64,000 nucleotides of DNA from Phocaeicola faecicola (lineage in GTDB: Bacteria; Bacteroidota; Bacteroidia; Bacteroidales; Bacteroidaceae), in the NCBI RefSeq assembly GCF_013618865.1, contig NZ_JABSOE010000006.1, positions 42,717 to 106,716 of the forward strand. The letters are read 5' to 3'. The position numbers and the translations under genes are program-made. Positions within the stretch are counted from its first letter, which is position 1. Each line of letters begins with the position of its first letter. Shown one piece after another: positions 1-7,769 of the stretch. The notes beneath the pieces were generated by a model that saw nothing but the letters and a program-made list of their open reading frames with translations, was not told the DNA's origin and searched no databases.

Positions 1-294
1 ATGTATGTGAATACGGACAACTGGGCGATGAATGCTCACCGTCAGTATGCTTTCCTGCGGAAATCGAAGAAGGAAGTGCTGCTGGTAGTCGTCAACTTCG
101 ATGCGGCTGAGGCTCATATCTCGTTGAATCTGCCGCAGCATGCGTTTGAGTATTTCGAGATGGCTCCTCAGGAGAAGTGCAAGGCCAAGGACCTGATGAC
201 CGGTAAGGCAGAGACGCTGTCGTTTACCTGGGAGCATCCGGTGGCTTTGGATTTGCCGGGATACGGTGCCAAGATTTTGAAGATTAAGTGCTAA
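1..294 (+). CDS. C-terminal end of an alpha-amylase family (GH13-like) glycosidase, 5' truncated by window edge
   Basis: The 97 visible residues look like the C-terminal all-beta domain that follows the barrel in GH13 enzymes: a run of the type 'AFLRKSKKEVLLVVVNF' (strand carrying the typical 'vvvNF' motif), a segment reading 'YFEMAPQ', then 'LDLPGYGAKILKIK', which is the usual closing strand where the protein ends with 'pyga.ilk'. The first codon of the window happens to be ATG, but no catalytic domain is present, so this is almost certainly an internal Met of a much longer gene that begins before the window. The role inferred is alpha-glucan hydrolysis. No signal can be judged because the N-terminus is missing. 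It is followed by an intrinsic hairpin at 396-432. Confidence 0.75.
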   Translation: MYVNTDNWAMNAHRQYAFLRKSKKEVLLVVVNFDAAEAHISLNLPQHAFEYFEMAPQEKCKAKDLMTGKAETLSFTWEHPVALDLPGYGAKILKIKC

Positions 295-395
295 GCCGAT
301 GGCCGGAAGTTCCGGCTGGCGATATTTCCATACATCCTGAAGGGAGGAGTTTTCTTTAAGCAGAAAACGGTCAACCCATCGTTATGGAAGAGGAG

Positions 396-454
396 AGACC
401 TCGCGGTGTTTTTTGAAAAGGCCGCGAGGTCTTTGTTTTTCGTCGCGGCCTTTT
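396..454 (+). terminator. two overlapping, mutually exclusive hairpins downstream of the amylase gene
   Basis: Positions 396-406 (agacctcgcgg) pair perfectly with 422-432, followed by ttgttttt at 433-440, a normal intrinsic terminator for the plus-strand gene ending at 294. A second perfect 12-bp stem, 416-427 with 443-454, uses the right arm of the first hairpin as its left arm, so both cannot form at once. Confidence 0.7.
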
Positions 455-524
455 CCGTCACGCATAACGGTGCGTTTCGGAACATTCCATTATGAGTTGC
501 TTCCTGCATCACGGCATAAAAGAA

Positions 525-574
525 AGGAGCCTGTCAGCCGGTTTCCCCGAAAGGATTCCGGCTGACAGGCTCCT
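525..574 (-). terminator. bidirectional hairpin terminator, mainly for fabD
   Basis: A perfect 17-bp inverted repeat (525-541 with 558-574) with a 16-base loop lies 30 bases past the fabD stop. Read on the minus strand the stem is followed by ttcttttatg. On the plus strand it is followed by gatgtttttt, so it may work both ways. Confidence 0.85.
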
Positions 575-603
575 GATGTTTTTTATGACCTTACGGTATC
601 CGC

Positions 604-1491
604 TCAGGCGATACCGTGTGCATTGGCTTCCTTGTCAATCTTCTTGATGAGGCCCTGCAGTACTGCACCCGGTCCGCATTCTGTAAATTCAGTAGCTCCG
701 TCGGCAATCATCTGCTGTACGGTCTGTGTCCAGCGTACAGAAGCTGTCAGCTGTGCCACCAGGTTTTTCTTGATTTCAGCAGGATCGGTATGCGGTTTGG
801 CATCTACGTTCTGGTAAATCGGACATTTCGGAGTATGGAATTCAGTGGCGTTGATTGCAGCTTCGAGTTCCACCTTTGCCGGATCCATCAGCGGAGAGTG
901 GAAAGCACCTCCTACCTTCAGCGGCAGGGCACGCTTGGCACCGGCAGCCTTCATCAGTTCGCAGGCCTTGTTGATGCCTTCGATAGAACCTGAGATGACA
1001 ATCTGTCCCGGGCAGTTGTAGTTGGCTGCTACGCACACTTCGCCTTCAGCGCTTACCTGCGCACAGATTTCTTCTACTTTCTCATCGGGCAGGGCGATGA
1101 TGGCAGCCATAGTCGAAGGCTGCATTTCGCAGGCTTTCTGCATGGCCATGGCACGGGCATATACCAGTCTCAGACCGTCTTCGAATGACAGGGCACCGGC
1201 AGCTACCAGGGCAGAGAACTCGCCCAGTGAGTGTCCGGCAGTCATTTCCGGCTGGAAGGCTTCGCCCAGGCAAAGTGCAGAGACGACAGAGTGCAGGAAT
1301 ACGGCAGGCTGTGTCACCTTAGTCTGGCGCAGGTCTTCGTCTGTGCCGTTGAACATAATATCAGTAATGCGGTATCCTAAGATTTCGTTTGCTTTTTCGA
1401 ACAGTTCTTTTGCCAGCGGTGAATTGTCGTACAGGTCCTTGCCCATACCTACAAACTGTGCGCCCTGGCCAGGGAATACAAATGCTTTCAT
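604..1491 (-). CDS. fabD: malonyl-CoA:ACP transacylase
   Basis: This enzyme moves the malonyl group from CoA to acyl carrier protein, supplying the extender unit of type II fatty acid synthesis in the cytoplasm. The 295-residue protein opens with 'MKAFVFPGQGAQ', the family signature. It carries the nucleophile elbow GHSLGE with Ser88, and 'GGAFHSPLM' near residue 200 supplies the catalytic His. The length is normal for FabD. The frame stays open 19 codons further upstream, but those codons are not conserved-looking, so I start at the Met before KAFVFPGQG. No other fab genes are adjacent. A -7 like element sits at 1522-1529 and a strong terminator follows. Confidence 0.96.
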   Translation of the reverse strand: MKAFVFPGQGAQFVGMGKDLYDNSPLAKELFEKANEILGYRITDIMFNGTDEDLRQTKVTQPAVFLHSVVSALCLGEAFQPEMTAGHSLGEFSALVAAGALSFEDGLRLVYARAMAMQKACEMQPSTMAAIIALPDEKVEEICAQVSAEGEVCVAANYNCPGQIVISGSIEGINKACELMKAAGAKRALPLKVGGAFHSPLMDPAKVELEAAINATEFHTPKCPIYQNVDAKPHTDPAEIKKNLVAQLTASVRWTQTVQQMIADGATEFTECGPGAVLQGLIKKIDKEANAHGIA

Positions 1492-1521
1492 AAATTTATG
1501 CTTTAAGTTTAAGTTATATCG

Positions 1522-1529
1522 CAAAGTTA
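1522..1529 (-). promoter_or_regulatory. putative -7 element for fabD
   Basis: On the minus strand this reads TAACTTTG, fitting TAnnTTTG, 31 bases upstream of the fabD start. No clear TTTG is found 19-21 bases further up. Confidence 0.35.
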
Positions 1530-1590
1530 ATGATTTATTTTGATTCATAAAATAAATGGCTGTATGGATGATAAATTTACAGCCTGCGGG

Positions 1591-2421
1591 TCAGTCCTCC
1601 AGGATGTGCATGCTTTCCGGCGAATGGAAATGGTTGAGCGGACCGTGTCCGTGTCCGATGCACACATCCTTTCCGGTCAGGATGCCCTGATGGACATACT
1701 GTTTGGCTTTCTGCACGGCCTCCGGCAGCGGATGACCGAGTGCCAGATAGGTGGCAATGGCCGACGACAGGGTACAGCCGGTACCGTGGGTGTTGCGGCT
1801 TTCCACCTTCCCGGCGGTGAAGAGATGGGGGTGCGCCTCGCCCCTGAGCTGGAGGACATCACACATTCCTCCTTCGGGCAGGTGTCCGCCTTTGATCAGT
1901 ACGGCCTGGCAGGCATAGCGCTGCAGCAACTCAATGGCTGCAGCCTTCATGCCTTCTACGTCCGTTACCGGATAACCCAGCAACACCTCGGTCTCGCTCA
2001 GGTTGGGCGTAATCAGGGTAGCCAGGGGCATGAGCCGGGTAGTGATGGCAGCGATGGCCTCGTCTTCCACCAGCTTGCATCCGCTGGTAGACACCATCAC
2101 GGGGTCGAAGACCACAAATTCGGGAGTATACCGCTGCAGGCAGTCGGCGATGACCTCCACGATGCGGGTATCGTTTACCATGCCGATTTTGACAGCCCGC
2201 GGACAGATATCGGTCATGACGGCCTCAATCTGGCCCTTTACGTATTCGGGCGGAACCGGATGAATGCCCGTGACTCCGCACGTATTCTGTACGGTAATGG
2301 CTGTGATGGCACTGGCAGCATAGGCCCCCAGGGCCGAAATGGCCTTGATATCGGCCTGAATACCAGCTCCTCCGCTGCAGTCGGAACCGGCAATTGTCAG
2401 TATACAAGGGTAATGTTTCAT
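1591..2421 (-). CDS. thiD: hydroxymethylpyrimidine/phosphomethylpyrimidine kinase
   Basis: ThiD phosphorylates HMP and HMP-P to HMP-PP for thiamine synthesis. The 276 residues show the ribokinase-like fold: 'TIAGSDCSGGAGIQADIK' at the N-terminus (substrate loop), 'DPVMVSTSG' mid-protein, 'LITPNLSE', and the anion-hole/catalytic 'NTHGTGCTLSSAIA' near residue 210. The length matches the single-domain kinase, without a fused ThiE. The start is the Met of MKHYPCIL. The frame is open nine codons further, but that segment has no family resemblance. It stands alone here with no thiamine genes or TPP riboswitch beside it, so it may serve salvage as well as synthesis. Confidence 0.95.
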   Translation of the reverse strand: MKHYPCILTIAGSDCSGGAGIQADIKAISALGAYAASAITAITVQNTCGVTGIHPVPPEYVKGQIEAVMTDICPRAVKIGMVNDTRIVEVIADCLQRYTPEFVVFDPVMVSTSGCKLVEDEAIAAITTRLMPLATLITPNLSETEVLLGYPVTDVEGMKAAAIELLQRYACQAVLIKGGHLPEGGMCDVLQLRGEAHPHLFTAGKVESRNTHGTGCTLSSAIATYLALGHPLPEAVQKAKQYVHQGILTGKDVCIGHGHGPLNHFHSPESMHILED

Positions 2422-2445
2422 GGTCGCTAAGTAATGTTTCCTGCA

Positions 2446-2453
2446 CAAAGATA
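2446..2453 (-). promoter_or_regulatory. putative -7 element for thiD
   Basis: It reads TATCTTTG on the minus strand, 25 bases upstream of the thiD start. It is an exact match to TAnnTTTG, with no convincing -33 box. Confidence 0.4.
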
Positions 2454-2558
2454 AGATTTCCGTCTGTCTGATTGACTTCGGGAGGGATAAAAAAACGTTC
2501 CGGTACCCGCTTTCCGTTTCCGGTTGAGTTAAAATAGAGAATTAAGTTCTTTTCTTCG

Positions 2559-2586
2559 TTTGCATATAAATATTTTGTTATATTTG
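2559..2586 (+). promoter_or_regulatory. putative promoter of the mannose-1-phosphate guanylyltransferase gene
   Basis: TATATTTG at 2579-2586 fits the Bacteroidetes -7 box and lies 22 bases before the ATG. TTTG at 2559-2562 is only 16 bases away, shorter than the usual 19-21, so the -33 assignment is weak. Confidence 0.4.
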
Positions 2587-2608
2587 CATAAATGTAAATA
2601 AATGCAAC

Positions 2609-3673
2609 ATGAATATAAATAATAATCACGTAGTTGTCATGGCTGGAGGAATAGGCAGTCGGTTTTGGCCGATGAGTACCTCTGAAAATCCTAAACAGTT
2701 CATTGATGTGCTGGGATGCGGGAAAACTTTGCTGCAATTGACAGTGGACCGTTTCCGTGGGGTATGCCCTCCCGAGAATCTTTGGATTGTGACCTCCAGA
2801 CGTTATGCGGATATTGTAAAGGAGCAATTGCCTGAAATTGCTGAAGACCATATACTTCTGGAACCGTGTCGCAGAAACACGGCTCCGTGCATCGCTTATG
2901 TAAGCTGGAAAATCAAGAAACTCAATCCGAAAGCGAATATCGTAGTCACTCCGAGCGACCACATCGTGATGGATGTCCCGGAGTTTGTACGTGTCATCAA
3001 TTCGACATTGAAGTTTACTGCCGATTCGGATGCCATCGTCACTCTGGGTATGAAGACTACCCGTCCGGAAACCGGATACGGGTACATCGAAGCCGACCTG
3101 TCCATGGCCTGTCCGTCGAATCATGAGATTTACCGTGTAGATGCCTTTAAGGAAAAACCGGATCTGGAGACGGCCCGCCGCTACATCCAGCGGAAGAATT
3201 ACTTCTGGAATGCAGGTATTTTCATCTGGAATGTCTCTACGGTCATCAATGCCCTGAGGGTTTACCAGCCGGGTATTGCGGAGGTATTCGAACGGATGAT
3301 GCCTTATTACTTCACCGACCAGGAGCAGCAGATGGTGGATGAGCTTTTCCCGACGTGCGAGAGCATCTCCATCGACTATGCGGTGATGGAAAAGGCGGAG
3401 GAAATCTATGTGTTCCCGGCTTCGTTCGGATGGAGCGACCTGGGTACCTGGGGATCGCTGCATGAAAATTCGCGCAGGGATTCTCATGACAATGTCTGCA
3501 TCGGCAATGACATCAAGGTGTACGAGACCCGCAACTGTGTGATTCACACTACCCAGGAAAAGAAGGTGGTGGTACAGGGACTGGACGGATACATCGTTGC
3601 CGAGAAAGACAATACCTTGCTGATATGCCGCCTGTCGGAAGAACAGCGCATCCGGGAGTTCTCGGAAGACTGA
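2609..3673 (+). CDS. manC: mannose-1-phosphate guanylyltransferase (GDP-mannose pyrophosphorylase)
   Basis: The enzyme joins GTP and mannose-1-phosphate to make GDP-mannose, the precursor of GDP-fucose and of mannose in surface glycans. The nucleotidyltransferase signature 'VVVMAGGIGSRFWPMS' begins at residue 8, 'NPKQFIDVLG' follows, 'VTPSDHIV' carries the metal-binding Asp, and 'VDAFKEKPD' is the lysine motif that contacts the sugar phosphate. At 354 residues it has only the transferase domain and lacks the C-terminal phosphomannose isomerase cupin of bifunctional ManC/AlgA. In Bacteroides GDP-mannose feeds protein O-fucosylation and capsules. It stands alone, with its own promoter and a 13-bp stem terminator. 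Confidence 0.95.
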   Translation: MNINNNHVVVMAGGIGSRFWPMSTSENPKQFIDVLGCGKTLLQLTVDRFRGVCPPENLWIVTSRRYADIVKEQLPEIAEDHILLEPCRRNTAPCIAYVSWKIKKLNPKANIVVTPSDHIVMDVPEFVRVINSTLKFTADSDAIVTLGMKTTRPETGYGYIEADLSMACPSNHEIYRVDAFKEKPDLETARRYIQRKNYFWNAGIFIWNVSTVINALRVYQPGIAEVFERMMPYYFTDQEQQMVDELFPTCESISIDYAVMEKAEEIYVFPASFGWSDLGTWGSLHENSRRDSHDNVCIGNDIKVYETRNCVIHTTQEKKVVVQGLDGYIVAEKDNTLLICRLSEEQRIREFSED

Positions 3674-3715
3674 TCAGGAATGGGATAGACATCAATGGAG
3701 GATATATATAAGAAG

Positions 3716-3758
3716 CGTCCGGAAGAACTGTTTGAAAGGTTCTTCCGGACGTTTCTTA
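3716..3758 (+). terminator. intrinsic terminator of manC
   Basis: A perfect 13-bp stem (3716-3728 with 3739-3751), 10-base loop, followed by tttctta. It lies 43 bases after the stop. Confidence 0.85.
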
Positions 3759-3825
3759 TTGTGTATGTCTCTCAGTCAGGCTTCCGTCATCCGTAACGGA
3801 TGCTTCCTGGGGGATGGCCGGACAC

Positions 3826-5301
3826 TTATTTTCCGCTTTCCTTGGGCAGGTAGGGAGAAGGGTCCAGCTCTCCGGACTGAATCTGCCGGGCAATGTCGTT
3901 GGCCAGAGTGAAGAACTCCGGATCGGGCATGGTCTGCTCCACGAAGACACGCTCGTTCTCGTCCAGGACTTCCGGACAGTAGACGGTACCCCTTACCAGA
4001 TAAGTAAAGGTTTCCTGCGGCTGCTGGAGCAGGAAATAGCAATAAGCCATAAAGTAATAATTCCGTTGCATGATTTCGGGAAACTGTCTTTCCAGTTCCA
4101 GGAACGAATCCAGTGTCTCCAGGATGTAGTTGCTCCGCAGATAAGCAATGCCGATGATTTCCAGCGTCTCTCCTTCGCTGTAATAGGCATACTGCAAGGC
4201 CTTCTGAAAAGCCTGTTGCGCATCCTCCAGCCGCAACTGTTGCAGAAAATACTCTCCCTGCGCCAGATACAGTCCGCTGTGGCAGGCATCGTATGAGAAC
4301 CCCGTTTCCAGATCCTTCCGGCATTCCTCCATCCGCTGCAGATGCAGGTTGGCCAGTGCCCGTTTGTGATAGAGATCGGCTATCTCCTCCTTCCTCAGCG
4401 AAGGAGTCTGCAGCAGCAGGTCGCAGTATTCCAGCACCTGAGGGAAATCCTGCAGCATGAAATGATGCATCAGTATCAGCGACTGGATGTATGTCTTGTC
4501 GGCAGCCTCTTCTTCGATGTGCTTCAGGCAGCGGAATCCCTCTTCCGTCTGTCCGTTGATGAACATGCAGTGACTTTTCAGTTCCCAGTTGGTCAGGTCC
4601 CTGTCATCGATGGCCATGGCAAAATCCATGGCTTCCATTGCCTTTTCCATGTTCATGGTCCGGATGTAACACTTGATCAGGTTCTGCCACAAGTCAAGAT
4701 TGTACGGATTCTCGTCCAGGATACGGTTGTACAGGGAAGCAGCCTTCTCCATGTCTCCCGACGAGAAATAATAGGAAGCCAGCATCTCCAGTACGTCCGG
4801 ACTGTCGGGCTTCTCCCGGTACGCTTTTTTGAGCCATCGGGCAGCCGTATGCAGTTCCTGTGCATCCATGTAGACCTGTGCAATGTCCAGCATGACATCC
4901 GTCTCCGGATTTTCCTGAAACAGTCCTTCGAGCAAGGCCTGTGCTTCCTCGCTTTCACCTTTGGCCAGCAACAGTTCGGCCTTCATCAGCTGTACCTCAT
5001 AGTCGGAGGAATCGGGGAGGGAGGCAATCAGCCATTCCGCCTCTTTCAGCTTGCCCGACAGAATCAGGTTTCTGCCCTTGAAAACCAGCAGGTCCAGGTT
5101 GTCCGGATGCAGTTCCAGTCCGTACTCAATGACCTTTTCCGAATTGAATACGTCGTTGCGGCCGGCATAATACTCGGCCAGCAGGGTCAGCTCTTCACTT
5201 TCGAAATACGCTTTCCGGTTTTCCCTGATCATTTCTTCATACTGCCGGAGGGTCTGTTTGAACTCAGGTTTGTCGAATGCAGAAGACATGTCATTTCTCA
5301 T
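3826..5301 (-). CDS. tetratricopeptide repeat protein, cytoplasmic
   Basis: The 491-residue protein has no signal peptide or membrane segment. It is almost all helical pairs of TPR type, with recognisable repeats such as 'PDSPDVLEMLASYYFSSGDMEKAASLYNR', 'PYNLDLWQNLIKCYIR' and 'GLYLAQGEYFLQQLRLEDAQQAFQKAL'. The acidic N-terminus ('SEELTLLAEYYAGRND') is typical of Bacteroidales TPR proteins of unknown partner. An alternative start is Met5 (position 5289). I keep the first Met because neither has a clear ribosome site. It faces manC tail to tail and lies 100 bases downstream of glnS, separated by an inverted repeat. No enzymatic function is implied; TPRs are scaffolds. Confidence 0.85.
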   Translation of the reverse strand: MRNDMSSAFDKPEFKQTLRQYEEMIRENRKAYFESEELTLLAEYYAGRNDVFNSEKVIEYGLELHPDNLDLLVFKGRNLILSGKLKEAEWLIASLPDSSDYEVQLMKAELLLAKGESEEAQALLEGLFQENPETDVMLDIAQVYMDAQELHTAARWLKKAYREKPDSPDVLEMLASYYFSSGDMEKAASLYNRILDENPYNLDLWQNLIKCYIRTMNMEKAMEAMDFAMAIDDRDLTNWELKSHCMFINGQTEEGFRCLKHIEEEAADKTYIQSLILMHHFMLQDFPQVLEYCDLLLQTPSLRKEEIADLYHKRALANLHLQRMEECRKDLETGFSYDACHSGLYLAQGEYFLQQLRLEDAQQAFQKALQYAYYSEGETLEIIGIAYLRSNYILETLDSFLELERQFPEIMQRNYYFMAYCYFLLQQPQETFTYLVRGTVYCPEVLDENERVFVEQTMPDPEFFTLANDIARQIQSGELDPSPYLPKESGK

Positions 5302-5347
5302 TACTGCTTGGTGGAATAAAAAATTGATGCAATTTCTAGTTTAGATA

Positions 5348-5383
5348 GATATTGCCACCTGCGGTGAGGCAAGTGGCAATATC
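5348..5383 (-). terminator. inverted repeat downstream of glnS
   Basis: A perfect 11-bp stem (5348-5358 with 5373-5383) and 14-base loop lies 36 bases past the glnS stop. Only a poor U-run follows on the minus strand, so termination is plausible but not clear. Confidence 0.5.
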
Positions 5384-5418
5384 AGGGCCTGTGAGAGCCG
5401 GTATCCGGTGTGTGCCGG

Positions 5419-7158
5419 TTATTTGTTGATCTTGCTCCAGGTATCCTTCAGAGATACGGTACGGTTGAATACCAGATGGTCTGGAGTACTGTCCTTGTCG
5501 ACATTGAAGTAGCCGATGCGCTGGAACTGCAGGTAATCGAGCGGTTTGGCTTCCTGCAGGAACTTCTCTACGTAGCAGTTGCTCAGTACCTTCAGAGAGT
5601 CGGGATTGATCATTTCCTGCATAGCCTCGAGCGGTGAACAGTTCTTGGCTTCACGGATAGCAGCCATCTCATCGCGCGGATTTTCCACCTTCCACAGACG
5701 GTCGTACAGACGTACTTCTGCCGGGAGACAGTGGTCGCAGCTTACCCAGTGCAGGGTACCCTTCACCTTGCGGTTGGCTTCCGGCATACCGCTCTTGGTA
5801 TTCGGATCGTATTCGGCATATACTTCCACTACTTTTCCGTTCTCGTCTTTCTTGCATCCGGTACATTTTACAATGTAGGCATTCTTCAGACGCACTTCCT
5901 GTCCCGGAGTCATGCGGAAGAATTTCTTCGGAGCCTCTTCCATGAAGTCGTCGCGTTCCATCCACAGCTCACGGCTGAACTCGATGGTGTGAGTACCTGA
6001 GTTCGGATCTTCCGGATTGTTGATGGCTTCCATTTCTTCCACCTTTCCTTCCGGATAGTTGGTCAGAATCAGTTTCACCGGATCCAGTACGGCAGAAACA
6101 CGGGTAGCACGTGCGTTCAGGTCTTCACGTACCGCACTTTCGAGCAGGGCGAAGTCGTTGAGCGCATCGTAAGTGGTATATCCGATTTTGTCCACGAACT
6201 TGCGGATAGACTCCGGTGAGTATCCACGACGGCGGAAACCGCAGAGGGTCGGCATTCGAGGGTCATCCCAGCCGTTTACCAGTCCTTCTTTCACCAGAGT
6301 CAGCAGGTTACGCTTACTCATCAGCGTATAGCTCAGGTTCAGCTTGTTGAACTCATACTGGTGAGGACGGTTGTCGTCGAGGTCCTTGCCTTCTTTCACC
6401 CAGTCGACGAACAGGTCGTACAACGGACGGTGCACCACAAACTCCAGGGTACAGAGTGAATGGGTTACGCCTTCGAAATAGTCGCTCTGACCGTGTGCAA
6501 AGTCGTACATCGGATAAGCCTTCCATTTGTCGCCTGTACGGTGATGAGGAGTCTTTACCACACGGTACATGATCGGGTCACGGAAGTGCATGTTCGGGTT
6601 GGCCATATCGATTTTGGCACGGAGTACCATCTTTCCTTCTTCGATTTCTCCGCTGTTCATCTTTTCGAACAGGGCCAGACTCTCCTCAATCGGACGGTTG
6701 CGGTAAGGACTTTCCGTTCCCGGCTGGGTAGGAGTACCTTTCTGTGCCGCAATCTCTTCAGAAGTCTGTTCGTCTACATAAGCCTTGCCTTCCTTGATCA
6801 GACGGATGGCAAAGTCCCACAACTGCTGGAAATAGTCGGAAGCATAATATTCATTTCCCCACTGGTATCCCAGCCACTGTATATCTTCTTTAATCGCTTC
6901 TACGTATTCTACATCTTCCTTGGTAGGATTGGTGTCATCGAAACGAAGGTTGCATACACCTCCATAACGCTGTGCAATACCGAAGTCCATGCAGATGGCC
7001 TTGGCATGACCGATATGCAGATATCCGTTTGGCTCTGGCGGGAAACGGGTCTGTATTCTGCCGCCGTTCTTTCCTTCTTTTAGATCTTTTTCTACAATTT
7101 GTTCTATGAAGTTCAAGCTTTTCTTTTCTGAACTTTCAGTTGTATTCATTTCAGTCAT
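5419..7158 (-). CDS. glnS: glutaminyl-tRNA synthetase
   Basis: The enzyme charges tRNA-Gln directly with glutamine. The class I motifs are plain: 'PPEPNGYLHIGHAK' with HIGH at 48-51, and the KMSKS variant 'LMSKR' at 279-283. The anticodon-binding beta-barrel domains follow ('GTLHWVSCDHCLPAEVRLYDRLW'). The 579-residue length is typical for bacterial GlnRS. A CxxC-x-containing insert 'VKCTGCKKDENGKVV' is usual in Bacteroidales versions. Presence of GlnRS implies that the indirect GatCAB route is not needed for Gln-tRNA(Gln). Start MTEMNTT, with Met4 an alternative. A -7 like element lies at 7188-7195. Confidence 0.98.
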   Translation of the reverse strand: MTEMNTTESSEKKSLNFIEQIVEKDLKEGKNGGRIQTRFPPEPNGYLHIGHAKAICMDFGIAQRYGGVCNLRFDDTNPTKEDVEYVEAIKEDIQWLGYQWGNEYYASDYFQQLWDFAIRLIKEGKAYVDEQTSEEIAAQKGTPTQPGTESPYRNRPIEESLALFEKMNSGEIEEGKMVLRAKIDMANPNMHFRDPIMYRVVKTPHHRTGDKWKAYPMYDFAHGQSDYFEGVTHSLCTLEFVVHRPLYDLFVDWVKEGKDLDDNRPHQYEFNKLNLSYTLMSKRNLLTLVKEGLVNGWDDPRMPTLCGFRRRGYSPESIRKFVDKIGYTTYDALNDFALLESAVREDLNARATRVSAVLDPVKLILTNYPEGKVEEMEAINNPEDPNSGTHTIEFSRELWMERDDFMEEAPKKFFRMTPGQEVRLKNAYIVKCTGCKKDENGKVVEVYAEYDPNTKSGMPEANRKVKGTLHWVSCDHCLPAEVRLYDRLWKVENPRDEMAAIREAKNCSPLEAMQEMINPDSLKVLSNCYVEKFLQEAKPLDYLQFQRIGYFNVDKDSTPDHLVFNRTVSLKDTWSKINK

Positions 7159-7187
7159 AGCGTTTCTTTATATTACACTTAATTCTG

Positions 7188-7195
7188 CAAATTTA
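7188..7195 (-). promoter_or_regulatory. putative -7 element for glnS
   Basis: It reads TAAATTTG on the minus strand, 30 bases upstream of the glnS start. No TTTG at the proper distance. Confidence 0.35.
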
Positions 7196-7237
7196 ATGAT
7201 TCTTTCCTGAACTACCTATAAAAAGGAAGTGATACTG

Positions 7238-7266
7238 TTGTGTTTTTGAAAAAAATACTATCTTTG
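7238..7266 (+). promoter_or_regulatory. possible promoter in the glnS-GumN gap
   Basis: TTG at 7238-7240 and TATCTTTG at 7259-7266 are separated by 18 bases. No gene starts nearby. A transcript from here would run through the candidate small RNA to the terminator at 7453-7485. Confidence 0.35.
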
Positions 7267-7359
7267 TCTTACCGTAGGGTGCGGCCAGACGTGAACAGGC
7301 CCTTTTTTGAAAGAAAAAGAAGAAAAAAATAAAAACATGTTTAACGACATAGTTTTTTA

Positions 7360-7391
7360 TTTGCCTACCTCAAAAAAAGCCTGCATCTTTG
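7360..7391 (+). promoter_or_regulatory. promoter of candidate small RNA
   Basis: TTTG at 7360-7363, a 20-base spacer, then CATCTTTG at 7384-7391, one mismatch to TAnnTTTG. The spacing is ideal. The predicted start is near 7398. Confidence 0.55.
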
Positions 7392-7397
7392 CGGTGT

Positions 7398-7485
7398 TAT
7401 CCTGAAAACAATCTTTTTACCTTAAAAAAAAACTAATACCTATTGAAAACTTAAAAAAGGCTCTTTGTGAAAAGCGCCTTTTTTT
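7398..7485 (+). ncRNA. candidate intergenic small RNA, about 88 nt
   Basis: An A/U-rich segment with no credible reading frame is framed by a well-spaced promoter at 7360-7391 and a strong intrinsic terminator at 7453-7485. It lies in the 611-base gap between the divergently oriented glnS and GumN genes. Inside it are two A-runs (7424-7432 and 7453-7458) and a single-stranded-looking stretch 7410-7450. I cannot assign it to a named RNA family. The 5' end is inferred from the -7 box, not seen. Confidence 0.5.
7453..7485 (+). terminator. intrinsic terminator of candidate small RNA
   Basis: Stem aaaaaaggc (7453-7461) with gcctttttt (7476-7484), an inner cttt/aaag helix (7463-7466 with 7471-7474) and a seven-T run. 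Confidence 0.85.
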
Positions 7486-7670
7486 ATTTTATAGCCTCTG
7501 TATCCCGAAAGCCGCCAGTGCAGGAGGTATTCCACCGGTTTCCGCGGTTTTTCTGATTTGTTTCCAAGGGAGATTTTCTTTTTCTTTATGTAGGATTTTC
7601 CGAAGGGGGAAGTCGGGGCGGGGTGTACCCGTATGTAGCGGTGTGGACCGTAAGGTGAAGGTGGAAGTAT

Positions 7671-7726
7671 TAACCTAAAGATAACTTAGTGATAACCTAA
7701 ATTCTGCTTTCCTGTACTTACCTTTG
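7671..7726 (+). promoter_or_regulatory. activator-type promoter of the GumN gene with three 11-bp direct repeats
   Basis: TAAC recurs exactly every 11 bases at 7671, 7682 and 7693, inside units of the form TAACYTARNGA. The -7 box TACCTTTG is at 7719-7726 and no TTTG -33 box is present. The third repeat sits where the -33 box should be. Direct repeats one helical turn apart are the usual sites of OmpR/PhoB-class response regulators, so an activator is inferred. Confidence 0.5.
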
Positions 7727-7769
7727 CACTATCAGAAAACCTTTGAATGAAGTCTCACTAAAATAAAAA

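Noticed and set aside
2225..3547. A long minus-strand open frame (440 codons) antisense to manC
   Set aside because: It is a shadow of the manC codon pattern; the real gene is clear from motifs and promoter.
7337..7405. A 22-codon plus-strand frame just before the candidate small RNA
   Set aside because: It runs across the promoter boxes at 7360-7391 and has no composition bias of a leader peptide; kept only as a remote possibility.
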